Source: an uncultured Emticicia sp.
GTDB taxonomy: Bacteria > Bacteroidota > Bacteroidia > Cytophagales > Spirosomataceae
Assembly (NCBI RefSeq): GCF_937903345.1
Contig: NZ_CALCZQ010000063.1
Location: forward strand, 62,001 to 126,000
Length of the DNA stretch: 64,000 nt
Reading direction: 5' to 3'
Made by a program: the position numbers and the translations under genes. Below, piece after piece: positions 37,462 through 47,192 of the stretch. The notes beneath the pieces were generated by a model. It was given only the letters and a program-made list of their open reading frames with translations, had not been told where the DNA came from and ran no database searches. Within the stretch, counting starts at the first letter, position 1, and each line of letters begins with the position of its first letter.

Positions 37462-37588
37462 GAGTTATAAATTCTGAGTTATAAATTCTGAGTTATTTTT
37501 TCAAACCCAAAACTCTATACTCGGTTAGGTATATTTTTTTTTCAAAAGTAAGGAAAAACTCAGAACTCTACACTCTAAACTCAGAACT
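37462..37588. repeat. Short tandem repeats with an inverted partner
   Basis: GAGTTATAAATTCT occurs at 37462-37475 and again at 37476-37489, with GAGTTAT at 37490-37496. At 37558-37588 the complementary words ACTCAGAACT and ACTCTAAACTCAGAAC follow. The whole could fold into a loose hairpin in the gap between two minus-strand genes. Confidence 0.7.
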
Positions 37589-37592
37589 TTTC

Positions 37593-38615
37593 TCATCCCC
37601 AAACCTTAGTTCCTTCGGTGCAGTTTTTACACATTTCAATTTCAGCACGGGCATTAGTGAGAGATTTTCTAAACTTTTGATAAGATTCGCTTTGCCAAAC
37701 CGCTTTAAAAGTTTTATTCTTTAAATCGCCCATTCGGTATTCTGCGTCTTTATCGAAACAGCATGGAACAACCAAACCATCCCAAGTAATTACGCACGAG
37801 TGCCACATTTTCCAGCAATTGTCAAGCAATTTGTTCTTGATTTGATATTTTCCATCACTGTTTTGTTCATATCGAGCATATTTATGAATAGACGGAATAA
37901 GTGATGAACCATTTTTATAATCGTAAATTTGGGCTGTTTTAAACGCAACTTCATCGACACCAAGCTCTTTCGCCATTAATTTTACATCTTCAATTTGGTG
38001 TTCGTTAGGCTTCACTACCAAAAATTGAAAAATAATGTGTGGCGTTTTAGATTTCAAAGACTTTTTCCAATACACAATTTTCTTTGTTCCTTCAATTACT
38101 TTGTTTAAGTTTCCTCCTACCCGATATTGCTCATAGACTTCTTGTGTTGTGCCATCAATTGAAATTATCATTCTATCCAAACCAGATTCGATAGTTTGTT
38201 TAGCAGTAATATCGGTCAAATAATGAGCATTCGTTGAAGTTGCAGTATAAATACCTTTTTTTGAAGCGTATTTTACCAAATCTAAAAACTCAGGGTGCAG
38301 ATAAGGTTCGCCTTGAAAATAAAAAATTAAATATAATAATGTATCGGCTAGTTCGTCAATGGTTTGCATGAAAAGTTTTTCTGGAAGCATCCCCGTTGGT
38401 CGAGTAAAACTGCGTAAACCACTTGGGCATTCAGGACATCGAAGATTACATGAGGTCGTAGGTTCTATGGAAATGGAAATTGGCAATCCTCGATGAATGG
38501 TTCGGCCTGTAATTTTAGATTCTAAATAACTACTCACGTTTTTCAAAGCGTTCCAAGCTCGTGGCCAAGTCACCTTTGAAAAAAAATTAAGACCATCTTG
38601 AAGGTTTCTATTCAT
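37593..38615 (-). CDS. Radical SAM/SPASM domain protein
   Basis: 340 residues. The radical SAM cluster is CNLRCPEC (CxxxCxxC) near residue 57. The C-terminal SPASM region has Cys in DNCWKMWHSC, VVPCCFDKD and MCKNC, enough for one or two auxiliary Fe-S clusters. Proteins of this kind modify peptides or act in cofactor or glycan synthesis. No precursor peptide gene was seen next to it, so the substrate is open. It lies 31 bp downstream of the M1 aminopeptidase gene in the same direction. Confidence 0.9.
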   Translation of the reverse strand: MNRNLQDGLNFFSKVTWPRAWNALKNVSSYLESKITGRTIHRGLPISISIEPTTSCNLRCPECPSGLRSFTRPTGMLPEKLFMQTIDELADTLLYLIFYFQGEPYLHPEFLDLVKYASKKGIYTATSTNAHYLTDITAKQTIESGLDRMIISIDGTTQEVYEQYRVGGNLNKVIEGTKKIVYWKKSLKSKTPHIIFQFLVVKPNEHQIEDVKLMAKELGVDEVAFKTAQIYDYKNGSSLIPSIHKYARYEQNSDGKYQIKNKLLDNCWKMWHSCVITWDGLVVPCCFDKDAEYRMGDLKNKTFKAVWQSESYQKFRKSLTNARAEIEMCKNCTEGTKVWG

Positions 38616-38646
38616 TTGGATTGGAAAAACTAAAAAAATGTATCTT

Positions 38647-41145
38647 TTAAATATCCCTAAACTGCTTATAAATTTTCTTTAAACGCTCGTCTTTTTCTTG
38701 AGCTATAATTTCTTTCATTATAGTTTTTACCTCTTTGATATCGTTTATCAAACTTAAGGTTTGTATTCCAGCAAATCTGACATACCATTGTGAATCGTTT
38801 TTGGCAATCTGTGAAAGTAACGGTAAACTCTTAATCTGAACTTCAGGCGTTGATTTTACTAGGTAAGTACCAAATATACCCAAAACTTGGTATAAATCAT
38901 TACCTTTCATTTCTTTGAGGTGGTTTTGAAACCAATCAAAACGAAGAGGTGATGCTTCATCAGCAAAATAATTGGCAACCGCCGCAAAAATATTCGGATT
39001 CGTTGAATTATCAAATTTCAATACTAAATCAATAGCATCAACAGGCTTACTGGATAACAGTGCCTCAATAGCTGCAGCTTGAACTGTGTAAGATGAATCA
39101 GTGAGTGCATTACGAAAAAGTTTAGTATTCTGTGAATTCTGAAAACCCTTCATGGCCAAAATTGCATCTGCACGCACATATGAACGCAAATCGTGAATTA
39201 CTCTATATTGTAATGCTTTTTCAACCTCCAAAAAATCTTCCCCATCATAATCGAAAAATTTTTGAATCGCAAATTGACGAATTCGCCAAAATTTGTCTTT
39301 GGTTGCATCAATTAATAGCTGTCTAATTTTCTTTTCTGATGGCGGATAATAGAGAGTTGTATCGTTTTCAGGAATAAAAGTAAGCGTTTCTAAGACATTT
39401 AATCTTGTGGCGATATTTTCGGAGTTATAAAATTGATAAATAAGTTCATCTATTGATTTTTGATGTTCGATTTTACCTACAAGTGTATTTTCTGGGTCTA
39501 GTAAAACCATTTTTGGAACAGAAATAGCAGGTAACTCAAAAGTCTGTTGTTTTTCATGCAATATAATTTCGTGCATTACTTGTTCATAATCAGACTTTAT
39601 AAAAATTTTAAGTGGTAAACGAAAAATCGTTGAATGCACTGTATCTTGAGTTTGTTTGATAGTTATTTTTACTTTCCCATTGGCAAAATCATGGGATACC
39701 TCAAGTATAGGATGCCCCGATTTCAAAAACCATTGGTCGAAAAACCAATGTAAATCTTGTCCAGTCACTTTCTCAAAAACCAATCTTAAATCTTCAATTT
39801 CTGTCGTTTTAAAGGCATATTGAGAAAGATATTGCTTAAGAGATTCAAAAAAGGCTTCATCGCCAAAAGTATTTCTAAGTAAATGTAATATTCGACCACC
39901 TTTTGCATAAGAATGCGAATCGAACATATCTTCTTTATCAAGATACCTAAATCTAATTAATGGTTCTAGTTTTTCTTTGGCTTCATCTAAATATTGATTG
40001 AGGGCAATATATGAAATCAAATCCGCTTCATCTTTTCCATATTTATGGTTAGCCCATAAAAATTCTGAATAATTGGCAAATGCTTCATTCAAAGGAAGAT
40101 TCGACCATGATTCACAGGTAACCAAATCGCCAAACCAATGATGAAAAAGTTCATGAGCAATGACCCCATCGTCGTTGTCATCGACTAATTGATGCGTGTC
40201 TTTTTGTATGAAATCCCCATGTACTGTTGCGGTGGTATTTTCCATTGCACCCGAAACATAGTCACGAACAGCAATTTGAGCATATTTTTCCCATGGATAT
40301 TTTACAGACAAAATTTTCTCGAAATAACGAATCATTTCGGGTGTTCGACCATAAATATTAAATGCGTATTTCTCAAATTTAGGTTCAATATAATAACTAA
40401 CCTCAAATTCTTTGAAACTTGGGTCAATCACTTTTTTAAAAATCCCGACTGCAAACATGGACAAATAAGGTGCTGCGGGCTTAGATTGTTTCCAATAATC
40501 AGTACGAGTGCTGTCAGAATTTAGTTTAGAAGAAATGAGCTTACCATTGGAAAGTGTAGTAAATTTATTTTCAACAGTCAAAAAAATCTCTTGTGTCATT
40601 TTCTGATTGGGCGAGTCAATTGTAGGAAACCAACAGGAATTTGATTCGGTTTCGCCTTGTGTCCAGATTTGCTTAGGTTTATCAAACTCTTTTCCTAAGG
40701 GATTGATAAAATACAATCCTTTGTCAGCCGAAATAACATCACTACCAACAGTATTACATTCGTTTGCTTTAGCAGTATACGTGATCTGAATATTTATAGT
40801 ATCTTTTCTAGTAAACGTTTGACCAAAATCTATTTTCAAAATACTTTTATCATAGTCATATTTCAGAGCCTTACCTTTGATTGTAACTTCACGAATCTCA
40901 AAATTTTTCGCATTTAAACTAATTGACTTCTGCGGATAAAAATGTGGTTTAAAAGTTAAGGACGCCTTTCCATAAAGATACTGCTGTTTCCAATCGGGTT
41001 TGATTTCAAGTTTTGTATGAATCAAATCATGATCAATATTTTTTGAAGCATTATATGGTCCTTTTGTGGGAACTATGGCAAGATTTTCTTGGGCAAAAAC
41101 GCAAAAACTAAAAAAGAAAAGTATTGTGGCTTGAAGAAGTTTCAT
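38647..41145 (-). CDS. M1-family metallo-aminopeptidase with HEAT-like repeats
   Basis: 832 residues with a signal peptide ending FCVFAQ. The substrate motif GAMEN and the zinc site HELFHHWFGD plus NEAFANYSE are in place, so it should remove N-terminal residues from peptides in the periplasm or outside. After the catalytic part (about 25-470) the C-terminal third is made of HEAT-like helical repeats (DATKDKFWRIRQFAIQKF and others), seen in many Bacteroidota members. It is complete. Confidence 0.95.
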   Translation of the reverse strand: MKLLQATILFFFSFCVFAQENLAIVPTKGPYNASKNIDHDLIHTKLEIKPDWKQQYLYGKASLTFKPHFYPQKSISLNAKNFEIREVTIKGKALKYDYDKSILKIDFGQTFTRKDTINIQITYTAKANECNTVGSDVISADKGLYFINPLGKEFDKPKQIWTQGETESNSCWFPTIDSPNQKMTQEIFLTVENKFTTLSNGKLISSKLNSDSTRTDYWKQSKPAAPYLSMFAVGIFKKVIDPSFKEFEVSYYIEPKFEKYAFNIYGRTPEMIRYFEKILSVKYPWEKYAQIAVRDYVSGAMENTTATVHGDFIQKDTHQLVDDNDDGVIAHELFHHWFGDLVTCESWSNLPLNEAFANYSEFLWANHKYGKDEADLISYIALNQYLDEAKEKLEPLIRFRYLDKEDMFDSHSYAKGGRILHLLRNTFGDEAFFESLKQYLSQYAFKTTEIEDLRLVFEKVTGQDLHWFFDQWFLKSGHPILEVSHDFANGKVKITIKQTQDTVHSTIFRLPLKIFIKSDYEQVMHEIILHEKQQTFELPAISVPKMVLLDPENTLVGKIEHQKSIDELIYQFYNSENIATRLNVLETLTFIPENDTTLYYPPSEKKIRQLLIDATKDKFWRIRQFAIQKFFDYDGEDFLEVEKALQYRVIHDLRSYVRADAILAMKGFQNSQNTKLFRNALTDSSYTVQAAAIEALLSSKPVDAIDLVLKFDNSTNPNIFAAVANYFADEASPLRFDWFQNHLKEMKGNDLYQVLGIFGTYLVKSTPEVQIKSLPLLSQIAKNDSQWYVRFAGIQTLSLINDIKEVKTIMKEIIAQEKDERLKKIYKQFRDI

Positions 41146-41183
41146 TGATGAAGACAGAAAAGTTTAATTTACTATAATTTTAT

Positions 41184-42344
41184 TTATTTTCGCTTTTTGG
41201 AATAGCTTGACGAAGTTTTTTTTGCCTTGCGAAAATCATTAAAATAATGTTCTTTTACTTTTCGCAGAGCGAAACCATCATCAAATGCTTCCACTGTATA
41301 GTCTCGCTTAAATTTAAAATCATCCAAACTAGCATATCCACCTTTAAGAGTGAGAGTAAATATATTATAATTAAAATCAAAAACCCATGAAGTTTGTTCA
41401 GTATCGATGTCCAAAAAATCTACACCTGCACAAAACTTTATTTTAGGGTCGCTTTCATAATCATATTGGATTGTCCCATTTTCTGATAAATTCAATACTA
41501 AATTATTAATAGTAAGCTTAGATTCATGATAAGGTGTTAAATAAATATCTCCTTTCTCAATTTTATTTCTTATCAAAATCCAGCGTTTTGATTGGTCAAA
41601 CAAAGTTTTTTTTAACTCAAGATAATTTATTTTTTCTGAAGGATCCGTTTGAGAGTGGAATAAGGTTTCAGCAGGTATATATTCATCGTTATCATGAAAA
41701 GCTGTTGATTTATTTACTGAAAAATTTAATTTTGGCTCAGCTGAATTTGAAACAACACTTGCACCGTCCAAAACATTTTTAACTTTTGAACTTTTTTCAT
41801 AAACAAATTCATTCTCTCTTACATTTTTGATGCTTACTGAAACAGGAGAAACCCTGGATGAAGCATTTTTTCTATCCTCTTTACGCGTTAAGGTCTTTTT
41901 TCGCAAATCATTCGAAATAAGCTCTTTTCTCTTCATCAAAATATAACCGTCATTCACTTTATCTATTTTATATTCACGCTTAAATCTGAAATCATCTAAA
42001 GTCAAATAACCTCCTTGAATCGATAATATTAGTGAATTAGTTAGCGTATCGTATGACCAAAAACTTTCCTTGGTATTAATATCGAGGTATTTTATATCAA
42101 GATTTTCTGCATATTTTGAATTTGTTTCGTAATCGTAAATGATTTTGCCGTTTTCACCAAATGTCATAACTAAAGTATTTAAATTCACCTTAGATTTTTT
42201 GTAAGAAGTTAAAAATATTTCATTTTTGTCAATCTTGTTATGAACCAATATCCAGCGAGTAGAAGTATCCAGCAGGGGAATTTGCTGTGAAAATGAATGA
42301 GAAATTATTTGTAAGAAAACAGCAGTTAAGAAAAATTTATTCAT
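41184..42344 (-). CDS. Secreted protein of two tandem copies of an unknown domain
   Basis: 386 residues with a signal peptide ending SHSFSQ. I do not recognise the domain, which occurs twice (about residues 22-140 and 247-365). Matched blocks are TRWILVHNKIDKNEIFLTSY with KRWILIRNKIEKGDIYLTPY, IIYDYETN with IQYDYESD, and LTLDDFRFKREYKIDKVNDG with ASLDDFKFKRDYTVEAFDDG. A basic linker (residues 140-245) joins them. The fold looks lipocalin-like in its beta-strand pattern, but that is a guess. It lies 38 bp upstream of the aminopeptidase gene. Confidence 0.8.
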   Translation of the reverse strand: MNKFFLTAVFLQIISHSFSQQIPLLDTSTRWILVHNKIDKNEIFLTSYKKSKVNLNTLVMTFGENGKIIYDYETNSKYAENLDIKYLDINTKESFWSYDTLTNSLILSIQGGYLTLDDFRFKREYKIDKVNDGYILMKRKELISNDLRKKTLTRKEDRKNASSRVSPVSVSIKNVRENEFVYEKSSKVKNVLDGASVVSNSAEPKLNFSVNKSTAFHDNDEYIPAETLFHSQTDPSEKINYLELKKTLFDQSKRWILIRNKIEKGDIYLTPYHESKLTINNLVLNLSENGTIQYDYESDPKIKFCAGVDFLDIDTEQTSWVFDFNYNIFTLTLKGGYASLDDFKFKRDYTVEAFDDGFALRKVKEHYFNDFRKAKKTSSSYSKKRK

Positions 42345-42464
42345 TTTTGGTATATCAAATTACGATTGTAGCGAATCTTTCTCATTTGAAATCTATGTAC
42401 TGATTTATTTTTTAATGAACAATTCAACTTTTAATCTAAATATTAAATCCATAATTATCAATTC

Positions 42465-43667
42465 TTAATTCATTGCAGCTCGTTTTGCAGGCAAATACGA
42501 CGCCAAAAGCGTGATAAATATAATTGATATGGCGGTCAACACAAAATCAGCTACTTGCATTTTTATTGGGTAAGCATCAATATATGAGCTTTCAATTCCT
42601 ATTTTTATTATACCATAGCGTTCTTGAAGATAACAAATCAATCCGCCTATCACAAGGCCAACTATGGCACCAATAAATGAGATTAAAGCACCCTCGGAAT
42701 AAAAAATACGCTTTACTAATCCATGATCTGCCCCCATCGCGAAAAGTGTTTTCAAATCTTGTTGTTTGTCAATCACAAGCAATGTTAAAGAAAAGAAAAT
42801 ATTAAATGAAGCAATTCCGATTATAAAAATTAGTGCTATAAAAATAAATAATTTTTCTATCTTAATTGCTCTAAATAATGAGGCATTTTGTTCATCTTGA
42901 TTCTGAACCAAGAAATTTACACCTAAAATACTTTTTATAGAAGCTTGAATTTGAGCAATATCAGCATTGGGTTTTGTCTGAATCTCAATGGCACTTCTTT
43001 TATCGCCATATTCGGTTAGCTGCTTTGCTACCTGAAGCGGAACATAAACGAAATCATCGTGAAATTGCTCTAATGAATAAACGCCAGATATGTTTAAAAT
43101 TTCACGATTAATGTCATCTTCGGGGTTTAAAGATATAGATTTTCTATTTCGAGGATACCAAATTTCAATAGGTTCAACGATATTTTGTAGCGATATATTC
43201 AAGGCAGCATAAACATTTCCTCCAATAAATGCATAATCAACACTATCTTTCGTCAATAAAAAATCCCCTTCTACCACTGATTTCTTTAACGGGCTATATG
43301 TTTGAAAGGTTTGATCAACACCTTTAAGCGTTACTACCATTTGTGAGTTTTGATATTTCACCAATGCGTTATCTTGAATTACCTCAGTAATATACCAAAC
43401 ATCTTTTATTGCTTTTAATTGTGCTATTTTGGGTTTATCAAGCAAAAAACTTTTACCACTTTTAGGCGAAATTTTAATATCAGCATCGAAAGATTTGAAA
43501 ATTTTGCGATTAAGATTTTCTAAGCCATTAAAAACTGATAAAACAATCACTAATGCCATTGTTCCGATTCCAATTCCGAGCATCGAAATAATCGATATGA
43601 AATTGATGAAACTCTTTTTTCTTTTTGAAAAAAAATATCTTTTGGCTATTAGAAATGAAAGATTCAC
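42465..43667 (-). CDS. LolC/E-type ABC transporter permease
   Basis: 400 residues, the second LolC/E-like permease. One N-terminal membrane segment, a periplasmic domain and three C-terminal segments (FNIFFSLTLLVIDKQQDLKTLFAMGAD contains the coupling helix). It starts with SFLIAKRYFFSKRKKSFINFISIISMLGIGIGT. It lies 30 bp downstream of rbfA, an order often found in Bacteroidota. It probably takes part in lipoprotein export or another outer-membrane trafficking step. Confidence 0.9.
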   Translation of the reverse strand: MNLSFLIAKRYFFSKRKKSFINFISIISMLGIGIGTMALVIVLSVFNGLENLNRKIFKSFDADIKISPKSGKSFLLDKPKIAQLKAIKDVWYITEVIQDNALVKYQNSQMVVTLKGVDQTFQTYSPLKKSVVEGDFLLTKDSVDYAFIGGNVYAALNISLQNIVEPIEIWYPRNRKSISLNPEDDINREILNISGVYSLEQFHDDFVYVPLQVAKQLTEYGDKRSAIEIQTKPNADIAQIQASIKSILGVNFLVQNQDEQNASLFRAIKIEKLFIFIALIFIIGIASFNIFFSLTLLVIDKQQDLKTLFAMGADHGLVKRIFYSEGALISFIGAIVGLVIGGLICYLQERYGIIKIGIESSYIDAYPIKMQVADFVLTAISIIFITLLASYLPAKRAAMN

Positions 43668-43697
43668 AATTAAAAAAGAATTAGTGGGTTTTGTATT

Positions 43698-44075
43698 TTA
43701 TTCTTCATCCTCAACAGGTGCAGGCGGAATTACAATTCCTGCAAAAAGAGCATCCATTTTTTGAGCATATTCGGCCGTATCATCAATGAAAAACTGTAAA
43801 TTCGGAACAATTCTAAGTTGATGACGTACTCGCTCTCCCAAGAGGTTTCTAATAACCTTGGTATTTTCCCTGATTATTTGTAAAACTCCTTCTCTATCAT
43901 TTGCCAATAAAAAACTCAAATAAACCCTAGCAATAGCCAAATCTGGGGTCGTTTTCACATCAGTAATTGTTACAAAGGCTCCATTAAATAATTGTTTCAA
44001 ATCTTTTTGAAAAATCTCACCTAAATCTTTTTGAATCTGTTTTGCTACTTGTCTTTGTCTTTTCGATTCCATCAT
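43698..44075 (-). CDS. rbfA: Ribosome-binding factor A
   Basis: 125 residues. RbfA binds the 30S subunit during maturation and cold adaptation. The start SKRQRQVAKQIQKDLGEI, the middle VTITDVKTTPDLAIARVYLS and the end LRIVPNLQFFIDDTAEYAQKMDALF match the family. It starts an operon with the LolC/E-type permease. Confidence 0.96.
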   Translation of the reverse strand: MMESKRQRQVAKQIQKDLGEIFQKDLKQLFNGAFVTITDVKTTPDLAIARVYLSFLLANDREGVLQIIRENTKVIRNLLGERVRHQLRIVPNLQFFIDDTAEYAQKMDALFAGIVIPPAPVEDEE

Positions 44076-44086
44076 TTTCTAATTTT

Positions 44087-44208
44087 GAATGAGTGAATGA
44101 GCGAATGAGCGAATTGTAAAATCTTAAATTATGTTTCTTATTCGTGAATCGTCACTTGAATAATTCGTCATTTCTAATTTTCATTCGTTCATTGAAGCAT
44201 TCAATCAT
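44087..44208. repeat. 8-bp tandem repeat with inverted partner before a divergent gene
   Basis: GAATGAGT/GAATGAGC/GAATGAGC at 44087-44110 is followed at 44182-44208 by the complementary words ATTCGTTCATTGAAGCATTC. The set lies between rbfA and the next plus-strand gene. Confidence 0.65.
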
Positions 44209-44255
44209 TAATTTTATACAAATATCCGCAAATTTTCGGGTTAAATAAAGTAAAG

Positions 44256-44288
44256 TTTCTCACATCCGTTAGTTTTTTCATAACTTTG
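44256..44288 (+). promoter_or_regulatory. Candidate promoter of the 469-residue membrane protein gene
   Basis: TAACTTTG (44281-44288) fits the Bacteroidota -7 box. A weak TTTC at -33 distance (44256-44259) is all that supports the other half. The start codon follows at 44314. Confidence 0.35.
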
Positions 44289-44313
44289 TACCGTAAACTA
44301 ATCTTTCAAAGCC

Positions 44314-45723
44314 TTGTTAACATTTTTTCGGTTAAACTCCTTGTTTCATATTTTTTCACTACTTTTCCTAGTAGTGATAATTAAAGTCCCTTTTTTGGGA
44401 CATAAACTTCCGATATTACTTCCAGAACTTGAATGGATGTTGGTCGGAGAAAAAATCCATAATGGACAGTTTTTATACAAAGAGGTTTGGACAAATGTTG
44501 GGCCATTGGCGTCTTTTGTATATTGGGCAATTGATGTTTCATTTGGGCGTTCACAATTCATTTATGAGTTCATAGCCATTCTAATCACTTATTTTCAGGC
44601 TTTGTATTTTACTTTTGTTTGTAATACACGACAAACTTATCTCGAAAAAAACTACGCTTCAGGTCTAATTTATGTACTTTTGATGAGTCTTTCTTTCGAT
44701 ATGAGTAAACTTTCGCCAGTTTTACTTTCAACTACCTTTTTACTTTTTGCATTCAATAAACTCGTAAAACAAATGGAACGCCGTGAGGGTGTTTCGGATG
44801 AAGTTTTTGAGATTGGACTTTACATCGGTATTGCATCGCTCTTTCATCAACCAACGATGGTTTTTATTTTTTGGATAATGAGTAGCCTTGTATTTTTTAC
44901 TAATGCCAATCTTCGTCAACACTTTTTGGCAATTTTAGGTTTTAGTTTACCACTATTGTTGGCCGGACTTTACTTTTATCTAAACGGAGGTCTTGATGAG
45001 TTTAAATACAACTGGTTTAATGGTATTTTCAAAATCAAGCAATATAGTGTAGAAGACTTTAAAAGTGCTTTTATTGCCATTACGGTTCCATCAGCGTTAG
45101 CGGTTTTTGGTTTTTTGAGACAGACACAAGTAAGTAAATATAATAGCTATCAACAACGTACACAGCAAATTATGCTTATTTGGGGAATTGCTTCATTGAT
45201 AGCATTATTTCTATCTCCAAATGTTGCTCCTATGCAGTTTATTATTTTTGTACCATTTTTTGCATTCTTTATCACTGGTTTTTTCTTGCACTTAAAGGGA
45301 GTTTTCTTACCCGAGTTACTCTTTACATTATTATTTCTATTTATCATTTTCGTTCAATACCAAGGAGTTACACCTATTTTTGGCAAAGGTTTTGAACAAT
45401 TGGCAGATATGCGAGTAAAACCAAAGGAAATTCCAGAAAGAATGAAGGGTAAAAAAATGCTGGTAATTGGCGAAAGAATCGATGAATATGCTTTTGGTCA
45501 ATCTGCAACTTGTTATCTCAATTGGGACCTTTCAAAAATCGACTTAGAAAATCCAGATAATTATGAAAGTATCATTAATATTTTTGATAATTTCAAGAAA
45601 GATCCACCAACAATTATTATTGATAAACAAAACGTTATCCCCCAAATATTCAAAAGAATTCCTGCTTTAGCAGCTGAGTATCAGAAGACGAATATGGAAG
45701 GAATTTATCAGAGGAAGTTTTAG
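44314..45723 (+). CDS. Polytopic membrane protein of unknown function (possibly DUF6427-like)
   Basis: 469 residues with about ten hydrophobic segments (LFHIFSLLFLVVIIKVPFLG first) and a soluble C-terminal tail of about 100 residues. The early segment NGQFLYKEVWTNVGPLASFVYW looks like the loop of GT-C glycosyltransferases, and the overall layout recalls the Bacteroidota family DUF6427. No catalytic residue is certain. It ends in a stem-loop and is convergent with rpiB. Confidence 0.7.
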   Translation: MLTFFRLNSLFHIFSLLFLVVIIKVPFLGHKLPILLPELEWMLVGEKIHNGQFLYKEVWTNVGPLASFVYWAIDVSFGRSQFIYEFIAILITYFQALYFTFVCNTRQTYLEKNYASGLIYVLLMSLSFDMSKLSPVLLSTTFLLFAFNKLVKQMERREGVSDEVFEIGLYIGIASLFHQPTMVFIFWIMSSLVFFTNANLRQHFLAILGFSLPLLLAGLYFYLNGGLDEFKYNWFNGIFKIKQYSVEDFKSAFIAITVPSALAVFGFLRQTQVSKYNSYQQRTQQIMLIWGIASLIALFLSPNVAPMQFIIFVPFFAFFITGFFLHLKGVFLPELLFTLLFLFIIFVQYQGVTPIFGKGFEQLADMRVKPKEIPERMKGKKMLVIGERIDEYAFGQSATCYLNWDLSKIDLENPDNYESIINIFDNFKKDPPTIIIDKQNVIPQIFKRIPALAAEYQKTNMEGIYQRKF

Positions 45724-45732
45724 TTTTGGGGC

Positions 45733-45799
45733 ACAAGATTCGGGATTTGAGAAGGCTTTACGATTCAATCAATCGATAATCTCATATCCCGAATCTTGT
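45733..45799. terminator. Large inverted repeat between convergent genes
   Basis: ACAAGATTCGGGAT (45733-45746) and ATCCCGAATCTTGT (45786-45799) are perfect complements 39 bp apart, between convergent genes. The inner words TTGAGA and TCTCAT extend the pairing. Confidence 0.65.
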
Positions 45800-45802
45800 A
45801 TA

Positions 45803-46231
45803 TTAGCAAGAAATTTTATCTGCTCTTCGTGCATGACGACCGCCTTCAAATTCAGTTTTCAAGAAGGTATTTACACATGCTAGTGCTAATTCAACATCAA
45901 TAAATCGTGCAGGTAAACATATTATATTTGCATTATTATGCTGACGAATCAATTCTGCCACTTCCAAATTCCAAACTAAGCCTGCTCTAATGCCTTGATG
46001 GTGATTGGCTGTCATACAAACGCCATTTCCACTTCCACAAATCAAGATTCCGAACTCATATTGTCCGCTTTCAACCGAACTTGCCAATTGATGTGCCGTA
46101 TCGGGGTAATCGACTGCTTCGGGCGTATAAGGACCATAATCAGCCGTTTCAAAGTTTTGTTCTTGAAGCCAACGAAGAATGACATTTTTATACTCAAACC
46201 CAGCGTGATCGCCTGCAATTGCTACTTTCAT
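45803..46231 (-). CDS. rpiB: Ribose-5-phosphate isomerase B
   Basis: 142 residues. It interconverts ribose 5-phosphate and ribulose 5-phosphate in the pentose phosphate pathway. Family markers are AGDHAGFEYK at the start, the catalytic Cys in LICGSGNG, TANHHQGIRAGLVW and HNNANIICLPARF. A single gene. The neighbouring gene encodes a LOG family protein, also a nucleotide/sugar-phosphate enzyme, but there is no evidence of linkage. Confidence 0.96.
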   Translation of the reverse strand: MKVAIAGDHAGFEYKNVILRWLQEQNFETADYGPYTPEAVDYPDTAHQLASSVESGQYEFGILICGSGNGVCMTANHHQGIRAGLVWNLEVAELIRQHNNANIICLPARFIDVELALACVNTFLKTEFEGGRHARRADKISC

Positions 46232-46453
46232 AATGTTTTATTCCTCAAACTTTTGATTGAAAAAATTTTAAGCTGAATTTCTCTTTTAGGGAAGGAATTA
46301 GGTAAAAAAAATCATTTTGGTATTCTAAACTTTTTTTTGCAAATATACGTTTTCATTATCTAATTCTTCTAAAAAAATAAATAAGAATTGTTAAATTAGA
46401 ATAAAAATAAAATTAACTCAAAAAAACAATTCCTACCACAAATAAAAAATTAT

Positions 46454-47182
46454 ATGGCAGAAAAAGAAATTATATTAAATGATGAAGAATTAATTCGTGA
46501 GGCATTTGTAGAAAAAGGGTGGAATGAAATCCAAAGCCAAGATTCATGGCAAATATTAAAAACCGTAGCTGAATTTGTTGATGGTTTCGACCGTTTGGCT
46601 AAAATCGGTCCATGCGTGACTATATATGGCTCCGCAAGAACTAAACCAGACCACAAATATTATTTACTTTCAGAAGAAATTGCAGCCAAATTAGTAGCTA
46701 AAGGATACGGTGTAATTACAGGCGGAGGGCCCGGAGTGATGGAAGCGGGCAATAAAGGTGCTGCCGAAAACGGTGGAAAATCGGTAGGTTTGAATATAAA
46801 ATTACCTTTCGAGCAGGTGCCAAATAGATTTGTTGACCCCGATAAAAGCATAAATTTTGATTACTTTTTTGCAAGAAAAGTATGTTTTATGAAATATTCA
46901 CAAGGCTTTGTGATTATGCCGGGCGGTTTCGGCACGCTTGATGAACTTTTTGAAGCGTTAACATTAATTCAGACGAAAAAGATTGCAAGATTCCCAATCG
47001 TTATGGTAGGAACAGAATATTGGAAAGGACTAATTGATTGGATAAAACAAATAATGTGTGAAAGGGAAAAAAATATTAATCCAGAAGATTTAAATTTAAT
47101 CAAATTGGTAGATACTGCCGATGATGCAGTAAAAGTAATTAACGACTTTTACGGTAAATACCTATTAAAACCAAACTTCTAA
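46454..47182 (+). CDS. LOG-family (TIGR00730) phosphoribohydrolase-like protein
   Basis: 242 residues with a Rossmann-like fold. The LOG-family motif PGGFGTLDELFEAL and the nucleotide-binding GGGPGVMEAGNKGA are intact. Family members cleave nucleoside 5'-monophosphates to free base and ribose 5-phosphate (plant LONELY GUY makes active cytokinin). In bacteria the natural substrate is mostly unknown. The 80-residue N-terminal part is normal for the longer Bacteroidota forms. Confidence 0.92.
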   Translation: MAEKEIILNDEELIREAFVEKGWNEIQSQDSWQILKTVAEFVDGFDRLAKIGPCVTIYGSARTKPDHKYYLLSEEIAAKLVAKGYGVITGGGPGVMEAGNKGAAENGGKSVGLNIKLPFEQVPNRFVDPDKSINFDYFFARKVCFMKYSQGFVIMPGGFGTLDELFEALTLIQTKKIARFPIVMVGTEYWKGLIDWIKQIMCEREKNINPEDLNLIKLVDTADDAVKVINDFYGKYLLKPNF

Positions 47183-47192
47183 AACTTTTAAA

